34,707 nucleotides of DNA. It comes from Acidobacteriota bacterium. Lineage in GTDB: Bacteria > Acidobacteriota > Terriglobia > Bryobacterales > Bryobacteraceae. The notes under the pieces are model-generated. The model did no database searches, was not told where the DNA came from, and saw only the letters and a program-made list of their open reading frames with translations. The stretch spans positions 1 to 34,707 of the forward strand of contig JAFDVU010000063.1 of NCBI GenBank assembly GCA_018268835.1. Reading direction: 5' to 3'. Shown one piece after another: positions 16,199 through 24,172 of this stretch; position 1 is the stretch's first letter, and each line of letters opens with the position of its first letter. Both the position numbers and the translations under genes were made by a program.

Positions 16199-16830
16199 GC
16201 GATACTCACCAGGCCCCGCCGGATGGCGTAGACCACCAGTTCGGCGGTGTTGTGGATGCCCAGGGTCTGCATGAGGTTGGCCCGGTGGACGGCCACCGTG
16301 TTGACGCTGACCTCGAGCACGGCGGCGATCTCCTTATTGGACTTGCCCTGCACGATCCAGTGCAGGACTTCGAGTTCGCGCGCGGTCAACTGGGGGGCCT
16401 GCTCGCCGGGCCAGTCGAGCGAGCCGATGCGCGGGTCGAGCAATTGCCGGCCGGCGGCCACCTGTTTCACCGCCGCGACCATTTCCAGATCCATGGCGTT
16501 CTTCAGCAGGTATCCGCGCGCACCGGCGTCCAGGCAGGTGCGGACGTAGCTGCTTTCCGAGTGCATGCTGAGGATGAGGATGGCGATCCCCGGATCCTCG
16601 CGGAGGATGTGGCGCGCCGCCACGGCCCCGTTCATCCCGGGCAGGGCAAAATCCATGACCACCACGCGCGGCCGCAGTTGGGCGGCGAGTTCCACGGCCA
16701 GGCGTCCGTCCCCGGCCTCGCCGACCACCGTGATCCCGGGATCTTCTTCCAGCAGGCGGCGAAAGCCGCGGCGCACCAGGCTGTGATCGTCCACCAGGAG
16801 GACGGTGATGGGCGAGTCAGGCATGGACAT
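16195..16830 (-). CDS. NarL/FixJ-family response regulator, copy 1
   Basis: 211 residues. Receiver domain with acidic pocket Asp14/Asp15 (LLVDDHS), phosphoacceptor Asp60 (VVMDFALPG), and Lys109 (GYLLKNA). LuxR-type helix-turn-helix about 145-205 (LTARELEVLHWIVQGKSNKE, then VSVNTVAVHRANLMQTLG). Output is transcription control on phosphorylation. The 5' end overlaps the kinase gene by 14 bases and the 3' end overlaps the CRTAC1 gene by 4, so the three are translated as a unit. An ATG two codons downstream (16824) is an equally possible start. Confidence 0.95.
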   Translation of the reverse strand: MSMPDSPITVLLVDDHSLVRRGFRRLLEEDPGITVVGEAGDGRLAVELAAQLRPRVVVMDFALPGMNGAVAARHILREDPGIAILILSMHSESSYVRTCLDAGARGYLLKNAMDLEMVAAVKQVAAGRQLLDPRIGSLDWPGEQAPQLTARELEVLHWIVQGKSNKEIAAVLEVSVNTVAVHRANLMQTLGIHNTAELVVYAIRRGLVSIA

Positions 16831-18142
16831 CCTGAGCGGCCACCGGTACGGTGAGTCGCACGCGGGCGCCGCCGGAGGCGCCGTTCTCCAATTCCAGGCG
16901 ACCGCTCACCAGGCTGGCGCGCTCGCGCATGGAGACCAGTCCCATCCCGGAAGCCGGGTCGTTGCTGAAGCCGATGCCCTGATCCTCGACTTCGAGCACG
17001 ACGGCTTCGGGCAGATAATGGATGCGCACCTCGGCCACCCGGGCATGCGAGTGACGAACGATATTGTTCAGCGCCTCCTGAAGCACGCGATAAAGATGGA
17101 TGGAAACGGCGTGGTCGAGTTCGCGGGCCTCGCCGGTCTTGCGATAGCGTACCTCGATTCCGGTTTGCCGCTCGAAGACCGGCAGGTACTGCTCCAGCGC
17201 GCCCTCGAAGCCGATTTCGTCCAGCACCACCGGGTGCAGCGCGTGAGAAAGCATCCGCACCTTGTCGAGCGTGGCCTGCACGATCTCCTGGACCTCGCGC
17301 AGATCGGTGCGCAGGGTATCGGAGGCGGACGGATGCCGGCCGGCGCGCTGCAGCATGGCGCCCACGGCGGTGAGGATCTGGCCGAAGTCGTCATGCAGGT
17401 CGCGGGAGATGGAGGCGAAACTGTTTTCCTGCAGGGAGATCAGTTGCTGCGCGAGTTCGCTGCGGCGGGCCGAGAGCACGGCCACTTCGTCGAAGATGCG
17501 GCGGTTGTAGTGGACCAGGTAGACGCTGGTGAGGAGAATCAGGACCAGCATGGCGGCCAGAAACAGGTAGACATTGTTGGTGACGCCGGCGTAGACCTGG
17601 CGGATGCGCGCCGCGGCCTGCTGCTCCGATTCGTTGTTCTGGACCAGCAGGCGCGAGACGGTGGTGCTGAGCGCCTGCTGGCGCGCCTGTAGCGACAGAC
17701 GGATGAGGTTGCAGGCTTCGGCCTCCTGCCCATTTTGGGAAAGCGCGAAGACGCGGTCGAGTGCGTCCCAGAACTGGCGCATCGAGTCGGTCAGGTAGGT
17801 GCGCTGTTCGCTGGTGCGGCCAAGCGGCGATACGGCGGCTTCGCGCGCCAGGCCATCTTCGAGGTCGGTGCGAATGCGGCGGGTTTGGCCGCGCCAGGCG
17901 GTGATCCGGTAGGGCTCGCTGCCGTCGAGCATGTCGCGCATGGTCAGGCCGAGCGAGTTGAGGTCGTTCTGGATGCGCAGCAGGAGGAGCGAATCGGCAC
18001 GGTTGCGGTCGACGATACCGGTCTGGAGCCGTTCCAGGCCGCGGAGTTGCGCAATCGTGTATCCCGAGTAGAGGGCGACTGCGGTGAGTGTCACGGATAG
18101 TCCCGCCAGCAGACGGAATGTGGGGGATCGGTACGTCGACAT
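16817..18142 (-). CDS. NarL-type sensor histidine kinase (HisKA_3), copy 1
   Basis: 441 residues from the ATG at 18142. Two transmembrane helices (about 11-30 and 191-211) bracket a helical extracytoplasmic sensor (four-helix-bundle/CHASE3-like). A coiled linker leads to the HisKA_3 box SISRDLHDDFGQILTAVG (His250), then the ATPase with N-box LQEALNNIVRHSHA, G1 VEDQGIGF and G2 GMGLVSMRERA. It phosphorylates the co-encoded NarL regulator. The frame stays open upstream to a TTG at 18232 with other ATG/TTG choices (18169); none has a good Shine-Dalgarno. I prefer 18142 because a possible promoter (TCGACA, 18 bases, TAGGCT at 18160-18189) overlaps the longer versions. C-terminus overlaps the regulator gene by 14 bases. 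Confidence 0.9.
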   Translation of the reverse strand: MSTYRSPTFRLLAGLSVTLTAVALYSGYTIAQLRGLERLQTGIVDRNRADSLLLLRIQNDLNSLGLTMRDMLDGSEPYRITAWRGQTRRIRTDLEDGLAREAAVSPLGRTSEQRTYLTDSMRQFWDALDRVFALSQNGQEAEACNLIRLSLQARQQALSTTVSRLLVQNNESEQQAAARIRQVYAGVTNNVYLFLAAMLVLILLTSVYLVHYNRRIFDEVAVLSARRSELAQQLISLQENSFASISRDLHDDFGQILTAVGAMLQRAGRHPSASDTLRTDLREVQEIVQATLDKVRMLSHALHPVVLDEIGFEGALEQYLPVFERQTGIEVRYRKTGEARELDHAVSIHLYRVLQEALNNIVRHSHARVAEVRIHYLPEAVVLEVEDQGIGFSNDPASGMGLVSMRERASLVSGRLELENGASGGARVRLTVPVAAQDVHA

Positions 18143-18159
18143 TCGGCTACTAACACTGG

Positions 18160-18189
18160 AGCCTACCATGGATGGCGAGGCCCTGTCGA
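18160..18189 (-). promoter_or_regulatory. weak candidate promoter for the kinase/regulator/CRTAC1 operon
   Basis: Minus strand TCGACA (-35, 18184-18189; five of six), 18-base spacer, TAGGCT (-10, 18160-18165; three of six). It would place transcription start very close to the ATG at 18142. Low support. Confidence 0.22.
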
Positions 18190-18280
18190 AGACGGCGGAG
18201 CGGAAAGCGCCGCCTCGCCGGAACCCGCTCAAGGTGTAGCCGATCGCGCAGAGATGGAAGCGGGGGCCACTCCGCTCCTG

Positions 18281-18286
18281 TATAGT
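18281..18286 (+). promoter_or_regulatory. candidate -10 element for the gene at 18327
   Basis: TATAGT (five of six to consensus), start expected near 18293, no convincing -35. It coincides with the GTG at 18285 that could open a longer reading frame, which argues that translation begins downstream at 18327. Confidence 0.38.
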
Positions 18287-18326
18287 GTTAGGAGCACTCA
18301 GAACTTCCCGCTTCAGAGGTCAGGCC

Positions 18327-19103
18327 TTGCGCCACTTCATTGCAATAGCGATTCTGCTGGGCTGCTGCGCCACCGGCGTGCGCGCCCAGGGCAACTACGA
18401 AGTCCAGGTCTACGGTTCCGACCTTGTGCCGAAGGGCGCCACCATGGTCGAGATTCACAGTAACTTCACCGCCGTGGGCAGTCCCGGCGGCGACGGCGTC
18501 CTCCCCACCAACCGCGCCGAGCACGAGACGCTCGAAATCACCCGCGGCCTCAGCCAATGGTTCGAGTGCGGCCTCTACCAGTTCACCTCCATCCAGCCGG
18601 ACGGCAGTTGGCATTGGGTCGGCACCCACATCCGCCCCCGCGTGGCGATCCCCGAAAGCTATCACCTGCCGGTCGGGCTCAGCCTCTCCATGGAGATCGG
18701 CTACCAGCGCCCGGAGTTTTCGCCCGACACCTGGACGATGGAACTCCGCCCCATCATCGACAAGAAAATCGGCAAGCTCTACATGTCCTTCAATCCCACG
18801 TTCGATCGCTCGTTCCACGGGCCGGGCGTGAACGAAGGCTTCGCCTTCTCGCCTAACCTGAAGGTGTCCTACGACGTGGTCAAACGCGCCGCCCTCGGCC
18901 TGGAATACTACGGATCCTACGGACGCTGGTACGATTGGGATCCTCTCCGCGACACCGAGCAGCAGTTCATCCCCGCCATCGATCTCGACCTCGGCAAGCG
19001 CTGGGAATTCAACTTCGGCGTCGGCGTCGGGGTCACCCAGGCCACCGACCACCTGCTCATCAAGGCCATCCTCGGCTACCGCTTTGGCGGGCCTACGGAT
19101 TGA
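18327..19103 (+). CDS. exported protein of unknown function, possible outer-membrane barrel
   Basis: 258 residues from the TTG at 18327, chosen over the in-frame GTG at 18285 because AGAGG sits seven bases upstream, the protein then opens directly with a signal peptide (RHFIAIAILLGCCATGVRAQ), and a -10 element overlaps the GTG. The mature part is beta-rich with many aromatic residues (FECGLYQFTSI, WTMELRPIIDKKIGKLYMSF, ALGLEYYGSYGRWYDWD) and ends in LIKAILGYRFGGPTD, a pattern seen in small outer-membrane barrels. No recognised family and no enzyme motif. Transcribed divergently from the kinase; the last 11 bases overlap the convergent gene at 19093. Confidence 0.7.
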   Translation: MRHFIAIAILLGCCATGVRAQGNYEVQVYGSDLVPKGATMVEIHSNFTAVGSPGGDGVLPTNRAEHETLEITRGLSQWFECGLYQFTSIQPDGSWHWVGTHIRPRVAIPESYHLPVGLSLSMEIGYQRPEFSPDTWTMELRPIIDKKIGKLYMSFNPTFDRSFHGPGVNEGFAFSPNLKVSYDVVKRAALGLEYYGSYGRWYDWDPLRDTEQQFIPAIDLDLGKRWEFNFGVGVGVTQATDHLLIKAILGYRFGGPTD

Positions 19104-19554
19104 GCACTTTCTTCCGCGCCTCCACCCAGGCCGGAAACACTTCCGGATTCTCGAGCCACACCAGCATCCACTGCGCCATCTCCGTTTTCTGCGCCTGTTT
19201 CTCCGGCGACGTGCGCGGATTCTCAGCCAGGAACTTCGCCCGGTCCTTGGCCGCGATCACCTGCCGCCGGCAGTAGCGCGCCCGCTCCCGGTCGCCCGCC
19301 GCTTTGGCGCCCAGGTACGCTTCCAGCATGCCGCGCAGCGACCCTTCGAGTTCTTCGAAGGTATGCTGACGTACCCCCGCCCACGGCATGTCGAACGGCA
19401 GGCCGGTCGCGCGCAGCAACTCCCGCAGGTAACTCTCCGATACCGGCGCGAGGCGGATGCGCAGCGCCAGCCACACCGCTTCGGTGATCGCCGCGGGCTT
19501 CTCCCGCTCCAGGTACTGGCGAAGTTGCTGTTTGATGCTACTTCCGGAGGGCAC
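19093..19554 (-). CDS. uncharacterised helical protein downstream of mltG
   Basis: 153 residues from the GTG at 19554, which overlaps the end of mltG by 17 bases; the frame is open further upstream to 19638 but that would overlap mltG by 100 bases and adds a Pro/Ala-rich tail. The protein is nearly all helical, without signal peptide or membrane segment: SSIKQQLRQYLEREKPAAIT, SESYLRELLRATGLP, HTFEELEGSLRGMLEAYL, ARYCRRQVIAAKDRAKFLAE, then a conserved-looking end MAQWMLVWLENPEVFPAWVE. I do not recognise it. Its place after ruvX and mltG suggests a housekeeping role tied to the same transcript. Confidence 0.68.
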   Translation of the reverse strand: MPSGSSIKQQLRQYLEREKPAAITEAVWLALRIRLAPVSESYLRELLRATGLPFDMPWAGVRQHTFEELEGSLRGMLEAYLGAKAAGDRERARYCRRQVIAAKDRAKFLAENPRTSPEKQAQKTEMAQWMLVWLENPEVFPAWVEARKKVLNP

Positions 19555-20527
19555 GGTGATACCGGTTGACCGCGCTCCGATGGGCGGCGATGGTGCTGGA
19601 AAACTCGTGCCCGCCGGAGCCATCGGCGCGGGCGACAAAATAGAGCGAATCGATGTTGGCCGGATGCAGCGCCGCGCGCAGGCTTTCCAGACCCGGGTTG
19701 GCGATTGGGCCCGGCGGCAAACCGGCGCGGCGGTACGTGTTGTAGGCGTGGTCGCGATCCAGGTCGCTGCGATGGATCACTCCGGTGTAGCTGTCCTCCA
19801 GGATGGCGGCGTAGATCGTGGTCGGGTCGCAATCCAGCTTCATCCCCAGTTTCAAGCGGTTGGTGAAGACCCCCGCGATCAGCGGACGCTCCGCCGCCAG
19901 CTTGCCCTCTTTCTCCACCAACGAAGCCAGCGTCACCGTGTCGTGCACGCAGGCGTCCGTGCGCAGCCCTTTCCACGCGTCGCGGAACCGCGCCGTCATC
20001 ATGCGGCAAAGTTTCTCCGGCGTCGTGTGGCGGCTCAACCGGTAGGTATTCGGAAACAGGTAGCCTTCGAGCGAGGGCGCGCGCGGGTCCAGGTCGCGGA
20101 TCAAGGCCGGATTCTTCGCCGCCGCCACGAAATCCGCCGCGTTGAACAGCCCGAGTCCTTCCACCGCCGTCCCGATGTCGAACATATTCCAGCCCTCGGG
20201 CACCACCAGTTCGTAGTAGAAGACGTCGCCGCGGGCGATCCGGTCCAGCACCTCGTACGCGCTCGCCGCGTGCTGGAAGCGGTACTCGCCCGCCTGCAGC
20301 AGCCGCCCGCGATGCAGCATCCGCGCCAGCAGGAAGTCCCAGCGGCTGCGCACCACCCCGGCATCCGCCAGCATGTCTGCGATCGCTCCGCTGCCGGTGC
20401 CGTGCGCGAATTCGACGAACGCCTCGCCCGAGAAACCCTGGTAGGGACTCTCCGCGCGCCAGATGCCGTAACCGCCGCCGGCGGCCAGCAGCAGCACCAG
20501 GAGTCCGGCTCCGCGCACCGGTTTCAT
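19538..20527 (-). CDS. mltG: endolytic murein transglycosylase MltG (YceG-like)
   Basis: 329 residues. One N-terminal membrane anchor (VRGAGLLVLLLAAGGGYGIW), a LysM-like segment, then the YceG catalytic domain outside the membrane. The catalytic Glu is Glu205 in TLASLVEKEG (E. coli Glu218 context), followed by the family blocks FTNRLKLGMKLDCDPTTIYA, YNTYRRAGLPPGPIANPG and HPANIDSLYFVARADGSGGH. MltG cuts nascent glycan strands and sets peptidoglycan chain length. The ATG overlaps the ruvX stop (ATGA), a pairing widespread in bacteria. Confidence 0.96.
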   Translation of the reverse strand: MKPVRGAGLLVLLLAAGGGYGIWRAESPYQGFSGEAFVEFAHGTGSGAIADMLADAGVVRSRWDFLLARMLHRGRLLQAGEYRFQHAASAYEVLDRIARGDVFYYELVVPEGWNMFDIGTAVEGLGLFNAADFVAAAKNPALIRDLDPRAPSLEGYLFPNTYRLSRHTTPEKLCRMMTARFRDAWKGLRTDACVHDTVTLASLVEKEGKLAAERPLIAGVFTNRLKLGMKLDCDPTTIYAAILEDSYTGVIHRSDLDRDHAYNTYRRAGLPPGPIANPGLESLRAALHPANIDSLYFVARADGSGGHEFSSTIAAHRSAVNRYHRALRK

Positions 20528-20946
20528 AGCGAGTCCAGGTAGCTTTGCAGCAGGATCACCGCCGAGAGCTTATCCACCGCCGCGGCGCGCTTGGCGATGC
20601 TGATCCCGCTGGCGCGCAGCACGCGCCCGGCTTCCACGCTGGTCAACCGCTCATCCCACAGCTTCACGGGCAGCCCTGTTCGCTTCTCCAGGTCGCCGGC
20701 GAATTCCCGCACCCACGCCGATTGCCGACCTTCCAGTCCGCCCATGTTCACCGGGTTGCCCATTAGGATCATCCCCACCTCGCGCTCCCGGATCAGCGTT
20801 TCCAGCTCTGCCAGGTCGGCCCGCTTGTTGGTCCGGAAAATGTTGGGAAGGCCCTGCGCGGTGATGCGGAGGGGGTCGCTGATGGCCAGCCCGATCCGCC
20901 GTTTGCCCAGGTCGAGGGCGAGGATTCGGCTGGTCGCGGTATTCAA
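20524..20946 (-). CDS. ruvX: RuvX/YqgF family Holliday junction resolvase-like protein
   Basis: 140 residues from the TTG at 20946, which puts the RNase H-like strand ILALDLGKRRIGLAISD near the N-terminus as in the family. Other blocks: GMILMGNPVNMGG, VKLWDERLTSVEAGRVL and the C-terminal Asp in AAVDKLSAVILLQSYLDS. These supply the acidic metal-binding residues of the fold. The family is implicated in pre-16S rRNA 5' processing and was named for resolvase homology. Longer starts (GTG at 21003, or 21078) run into the divergent gene and are less likely. There is no Shine-Dalgarno; TATAAT lies only nine bases before the TTG. Confidence 0.92.
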   Translation of the reverse strand: MNTATSRILALDLGKRRIGLAISDPLRITAQGLPNIFRTNKRADLAELETLIREREVGMILMGNPVNMGGLEGRQSAWVREFAGDLEKRTGLPVKLWDERLTSVEAGRVLRASGISIAKRAAAVDKLSAVILLQSYLDSL

Positions 20947-20955
20947 GTCAATTAC

Positions 20956-20961
20956 ATTATA
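20956..20961 (-). promoter_or_regulatory. -10 element of the ruvX-mltG operon
   Basis: Perfect TATAAT on the minus strand, with a TCGACT -35-like hexamer 16 bases upstream (four of six). Predicted transcription start falls within a few bases of the TTG start at 20946, implying a leaderless or nearly leaderless message. Confidence 0.5.
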
Positions 20962-21004
20962 GACGCGCCCATGATACAGTCGAGACAAAGGTTCGCTTCG
21001 CACT

Positions 21005-22216
21005 GTGGCTTCGGCAACAGAGTCATCCTCCAGTACGGCTAAGAAGGTCGAGGGCGCGCCGCATATCGCCCTGAACATCCTCGCCCTCGGTGTCGTGATC
21101 GCCGTGCTCTACCTGGGACGCATCCTCTTCATCACTTCCCTGGCCGCGCTGATGATCGCGTTCATCCTGGAGCCATTCGTCGGCCTGCTGATGCGCATCC
21201 GCTTTCCGCGTTCCCTTGCCAGTTTCGTGGTTTGCGCCTTCGCTCTCGCCATCCTCTACATGATCGGGCTGGGCGCGTATTCCCAGCTTTCCGGCGTGTA
21301 TGACGACCTGCCCAAGTACGCCGAGAGCATCGGCAACATCGTCGATAACGTGCAGCAGAAGATCGGCGCCATGGAGGAGAGCACCTACCGCATGCTGGTG
21401 CCGGCGCGCCAGCGCGCGGAGGACGAACGGCGGCGGCAACTGGAACAGGCCGCGGCGCAGGCGGCGCAGGCGGCGCGCAAGGGCCGCCGGGTGGCCGCGC
21501 CCGCTACCCCGCCCGCCGCGGTCCCGCCCCTCGGTCCCGGCGCCGCCATCCCCGAAGTCCGCATCCACGAGGAAAGCTCCCCGATCGCCGACTATATCTA
21601 CGCCCACCTGGGCGGGGTCTACCAGTCGCTGCTGATGGTCTCCTTCATCCCCTTCCTGGTCTACTTCATGCTGAGCTGGCGCGACCACATCAACCGCAGC
21701 TTCCTGCAGTTTTTCCACGGGGAAGACCGCGTGGTGGCGGCGCGCAGCGTGCAGGGTATCGCCGATATGGTGCGCGCCTTCGTGGTCGGCAACTTCATGC
21801 TCGGCCTCGTGCTGGCGGTGCTCTCCAGCGGCTTTTTCTGGCTCATGCGCGTGCCTTACCCGATGCTGGTGGGCCCGCTCAGCGGCTTCATGAGCCTGGT
21901 CCCCTATGTGGGGCTGCCGCTGGCCATGGTCCCGCCGGTATTGGCCGCTCTGCCTCTCAACAGGCTCTCCATTTTCGTGCTCGTGGTAATCACGGTCGCC
22001 CTGCTCCACCTGATCGCGCTCAATCTTCTCTACCCCAAAATCGTCGGCTCGCGCGTCCACCTCAATCCCCTCGTGGTAACCTTCTCGCTGATGCTGTGGG
22101 GCTTCCTGTGGGATGCGCCCGGCCTGATCCTGGCCATCCCGCTCACCGCCGGACTCAAGGCCGTTTGCGACAACGTCAAGGACCTGCGCCCGTTCGGGAA
22201 GTTCCTCGGCGATTAA
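21005..22216 (+). CDS. AI-2E family transporter (PerM/UPF0118)
   Basis: 403 residues, GTG start at 21005 with a weak AAAGG. About eight membrane helices in the family layout: two N-terminal (IALNILALGVVIAVLYLG; FITSLAALMIAFILEPFVGL), a third (FVVCAFALAILYMIGLGAYS), a long soluble segment, then the C-terminal set including FMSLVPYVGLPLAMVPPVLA and the family block LYPKIVGSRVHLNPLVV. Members export AI-2 or move Na+/H+; many have no known substrate. The soluble segment (about 120-195) holds an Ala/Arg/Pro-rich insert (RQRAEDERRRQLEQAAAQAA onward). The CocE-like gene starts 11 bases after the stop. Confidence 0.9.
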   Translation: MASATESSSSTAKKVEGAPHIALNILALGVVIAVLYLGRILFITSLAALMIAFILEPFVGLLMRIRFPRSLASFVVCAFALAILYMIGLGAYSQLSGVYDDLPKYAESIGNIVDNVQQKIGAMEESTYRMLVPARQRAEDERRRQLEQAAAQAAQAARKGRRVAAPATPPAAVPPLGPGAAIPEVRIHEESSPIADYIYAHLGGVYQSLLMVSFIPFLVYFMLSWRDHINRSFLQFFHGEDRVVAARSVQGIADMVRAFVVGNFMLGLVLAVLSSGFFWLMRVPYPMLVGPLSGFMSLVPYVGLPLAMVPPVLAALPLNRLSIFVLVVITVALLHLIALNLLYPKIVGSRVHLNPLVVTFSLMLWGFLWDAPGLILAIPLTAGLKAVCDNVKDLRPFGKFLGD

Positions 22217-22227
22217 CTGGAGGACTC

Positions 22228-24168
22228 ATGAAGACCAAGTGGATACTGTGCGCGGCCGCGCTCGTCTGTGCCGCCGCCGGACTCGCACAGCGCGGCGGCC
22301 CCCGCGACCCGCAAGTCGTGGCGGCGCGCAACCGCATCGAGGCGGAACTCCAGTCACTGGCCATCGTCGAACGGAAGGTGATGGTCCCGATGCGCGACGG
22401 CAAGCGCATGGCCACCGACGTCTACCGCCCGAAGGACGCCTCGAAGAAGTACCCCGTCATTTTCGTCCGCACCCCCTACAACTTCAATTACTGGGACGTC
22501 CGGCTGGGCGCGCCGCGCGACATGAGCACGGAGCTTCAGGCGGTCAAAAACGGCTACGCCTACGTGGAAATGAACGAGCGCGGCCACTTCTTCTCCGAAG
22601 GCATCTACGACATCCTGGGCGCTCCGCTCTCCGACGGCGACGACGCCCTCACCTGGATGGCGAAGCAGCCCTGGAGCAACGGCAAGGTCGGGACCATCGG
22701 CTGCTCCTCCACCGCTGAGTGGCAACTGGGCGTCGCGGCGCAGGGAAATCCCGCGTTTGCCGCCATGATCCCGCAGGGCTTCGGCGCCGGCGTCGGACGC
22801 GTCGCGCCTTACTACGAGCAGGGCAACTGGTACCGCGGCGGCGCCGTACAGATGCTGTTCATAACCTGGCTCTACGGCGAACAGAATACCGTGCGCCCCA
22901 TGTTCCCTCCCAACACTTCGCAGCTGGACCTGATCCAGGCGTCGAAGTACTTCGACCTGGCGCCGCAGATGCCGCCGGTGGATTGGGCCGAAGCGCTCAA
23001 GCACCTGCCGGTGGACGACATCATGAACTCCGTCCGTGGACCGAGCGGCATCTTCGCCGACCGCGAGGAGGTTTCTACCGGCGGCGCCATGATCAAGCGC
23101 GCGCCAAACGATCCGGCCTGGTATCGCGGCGGGCTGTGGCACGACGACATGAAGATCAACGTGCCCGGCTTCTGGTTCATGTCCTGGTACGACGTCTCCG
23201 TGGGCCCCAACCTGGCGGCCTACAACTACGTTCGCCGCACCGCGCGCCCGGACATCGCGCGCGAACAGTATGCCGTCATCGCCCCCACCCTGCACTGCTC
23301 CTATAAGCGCGCCACCGAGGACACCGTGGTCGGCGCGCGTCATGTGGGCGACGCCCGCCTCAACTACGACGAGCTGACCTACGCCTGGTTCGACCACTTC
23401 CTGAAGGGCGAGGACAACCGCATCCTCGAAAAGATGCCGCGTGTCCGCTACTACACCATGGGGCTCAACAAGTGGCAGAGCGCCGACACCTGGCCGCCCG
23501 AAGGCGCGCACCCGGTCACGTTCTACCTGGGCGGCGCCGGCAAGGCCAACACGCTGAACGGCGACGGTGTGCTCGCCTCCAATCCGCCGGCGGACGATGC
23601 CTCCGACCATTTCACCTACGATCCCATGGACCCCGTCCCCTCCTACGGCGGCAACGTCTGCTGCACCGGCACCGCCATCGCCGGCGGCGCGTTCGATCAG
23701 CGCCAGATTGAAGGGCGCCCGGACGTGCTGGTCTACACCTCCGAACCGCTCAAGGAAGGCATGGAGGCGAGCGGACCCATCACCCCGACCGTCTACGTCT
23801 CCTCCGACGCGAAGGACACCGACATCACGGTGAAGTTGATCGACGTCTACCCCGACGGCACCGCGTACAACCTGGATGAGACCATCCAGCGCCTGCGCTA
23901 CCGCGACGGCTACGATAAACCGCTGATGTGGATGCAGCCCGGCAAGGTTTACCCGGTGACGCTGCAGCCGCTGACAACCAGCAACTGGTTCGGTCCCGGA
24001 CACCGCATCCGCATCGAGGTCTCGAGCAGCAACTTCCCGCGCTTCGACCGCAACCTGAACACGGGCGGCAACAACTACGACGAGTCAAAGGGCGTAGTCG
24101 CGCACAACGCGGTGCACCACTCGCGCCAGTACCCGTCGAAGATCACCCTGACGGTGGTCGGCCGGTAG
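22228..24168 (+). CDS. CocE/NonD family hydrolase (X-Pro dipeptidyl-peptidase S15-like)
   Basis: 646 residues from the ATG at 22228 (GGAGG five bases upstream). Signal peptide MKTKWILCAAALVCAAAGLA. The alpha/beta-hydrolase part has the family opening VMVPMRDGKRMATDVYRP, RTPYN, and the nucleophile elbow GTIGCSSTAEWQ (Ser160, with Ser where most members have Tyr after the nucleophile). The Asp is probably in FMSWYDVSVGPN and the His in APTLHCSYKRA. The C-terminal third is a jelly-roll (VYVSSDAKDTDITVKLIDVY, GHRIRIEVSSSNFPRFDRN, NTGGN), as in cocaine esterase, glutaryl-7-ACA acylase and PepX relatives. An exported serine esterase, amidase or peptidase; substrate unknown. Only four bases separate its stop from that of the convergent gene. 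Confidence 0.92.
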   Translation: MKTKWILCAAALVCAAAGLAQRGGPRDPQVVAARNRIEAELQSLAIVERKVMVPMRDGKRMATDVYRPKDASKKYPVIFVRTPYNFNYWDVRLGAPRDMSTELQAVKNGYAYVEMNERGHFFSEGIYDILGAPLSDGDDALTWMAKQPWSNGKVGTIGCSSTAEWQLGVAAQGNPAFAAMIPQGFGAGVGRVAPYYEQGNWYRGGAVQMLFITWLYGEQNTVRPMFPPNTSQLDLIQASKYFDLAPQMPPVDWAEALKHLPVDDIMNSVRGPSGIFADREEVSTGGAMIKRAPNDPAWYRGGLWHDDMKINVPGFWFMSWYDVSVGPNLAAYNYVRRTARPDIAREQYAVIAPTLHCSYKRATEDTVVGARHVGDARLNYDELTYAWFDHFLKGEDNRILEKMPRVRYYTMGLNKWQSADTWPPEGAHPVTFYLGGAGKANTLNGDGVLASNPPADDASDHFTYDPMDPVPSYGGNVCCTGTAIAGGAFDQRQIEGRPDVLVYTSEPLKEGMEASGPITPTVYVSSDAKDTDITVKLIDVYPDGTAYNLDETIQRLRYRDGYDKPLMWMQPGKVYPVTLQPLTTSNWFGPGHRIRIEVSSSNFPRFDRNLNTGGNNYDESKGVVAHNAVHHSRQYPSKITLTVVGR

Positions 24169-24172
24169 CCTG

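Noticed and set aside
19555..19638. Longer start for the gene after mltG
   Set aside because: Would overlap mltG by 100 bases and add a Pro/Ala-rich tail unlike the rest of the protein.
20947..21078. Longer start for ruvX
   Set aside because: Runs through a TATAAT promoter and the start of the divergent permease gene; the family begins close to the ALDLG strand.
21023..22060. Open frame of 345 codons on the minus strand with a His/Asp/Glu-rich protein
   Set aside because: Antisense of the AI-2E permease; the odd composition is the mirror of membrane-helix codons.
22354..24003. Open frame of 549 codons on the minus strand
   Set aside because: Antisense to the CocE-like gene, which has a signal peptide, Shine-Dalgarno and catalytic motifs; high GC leaves the opposite frame free of stops.
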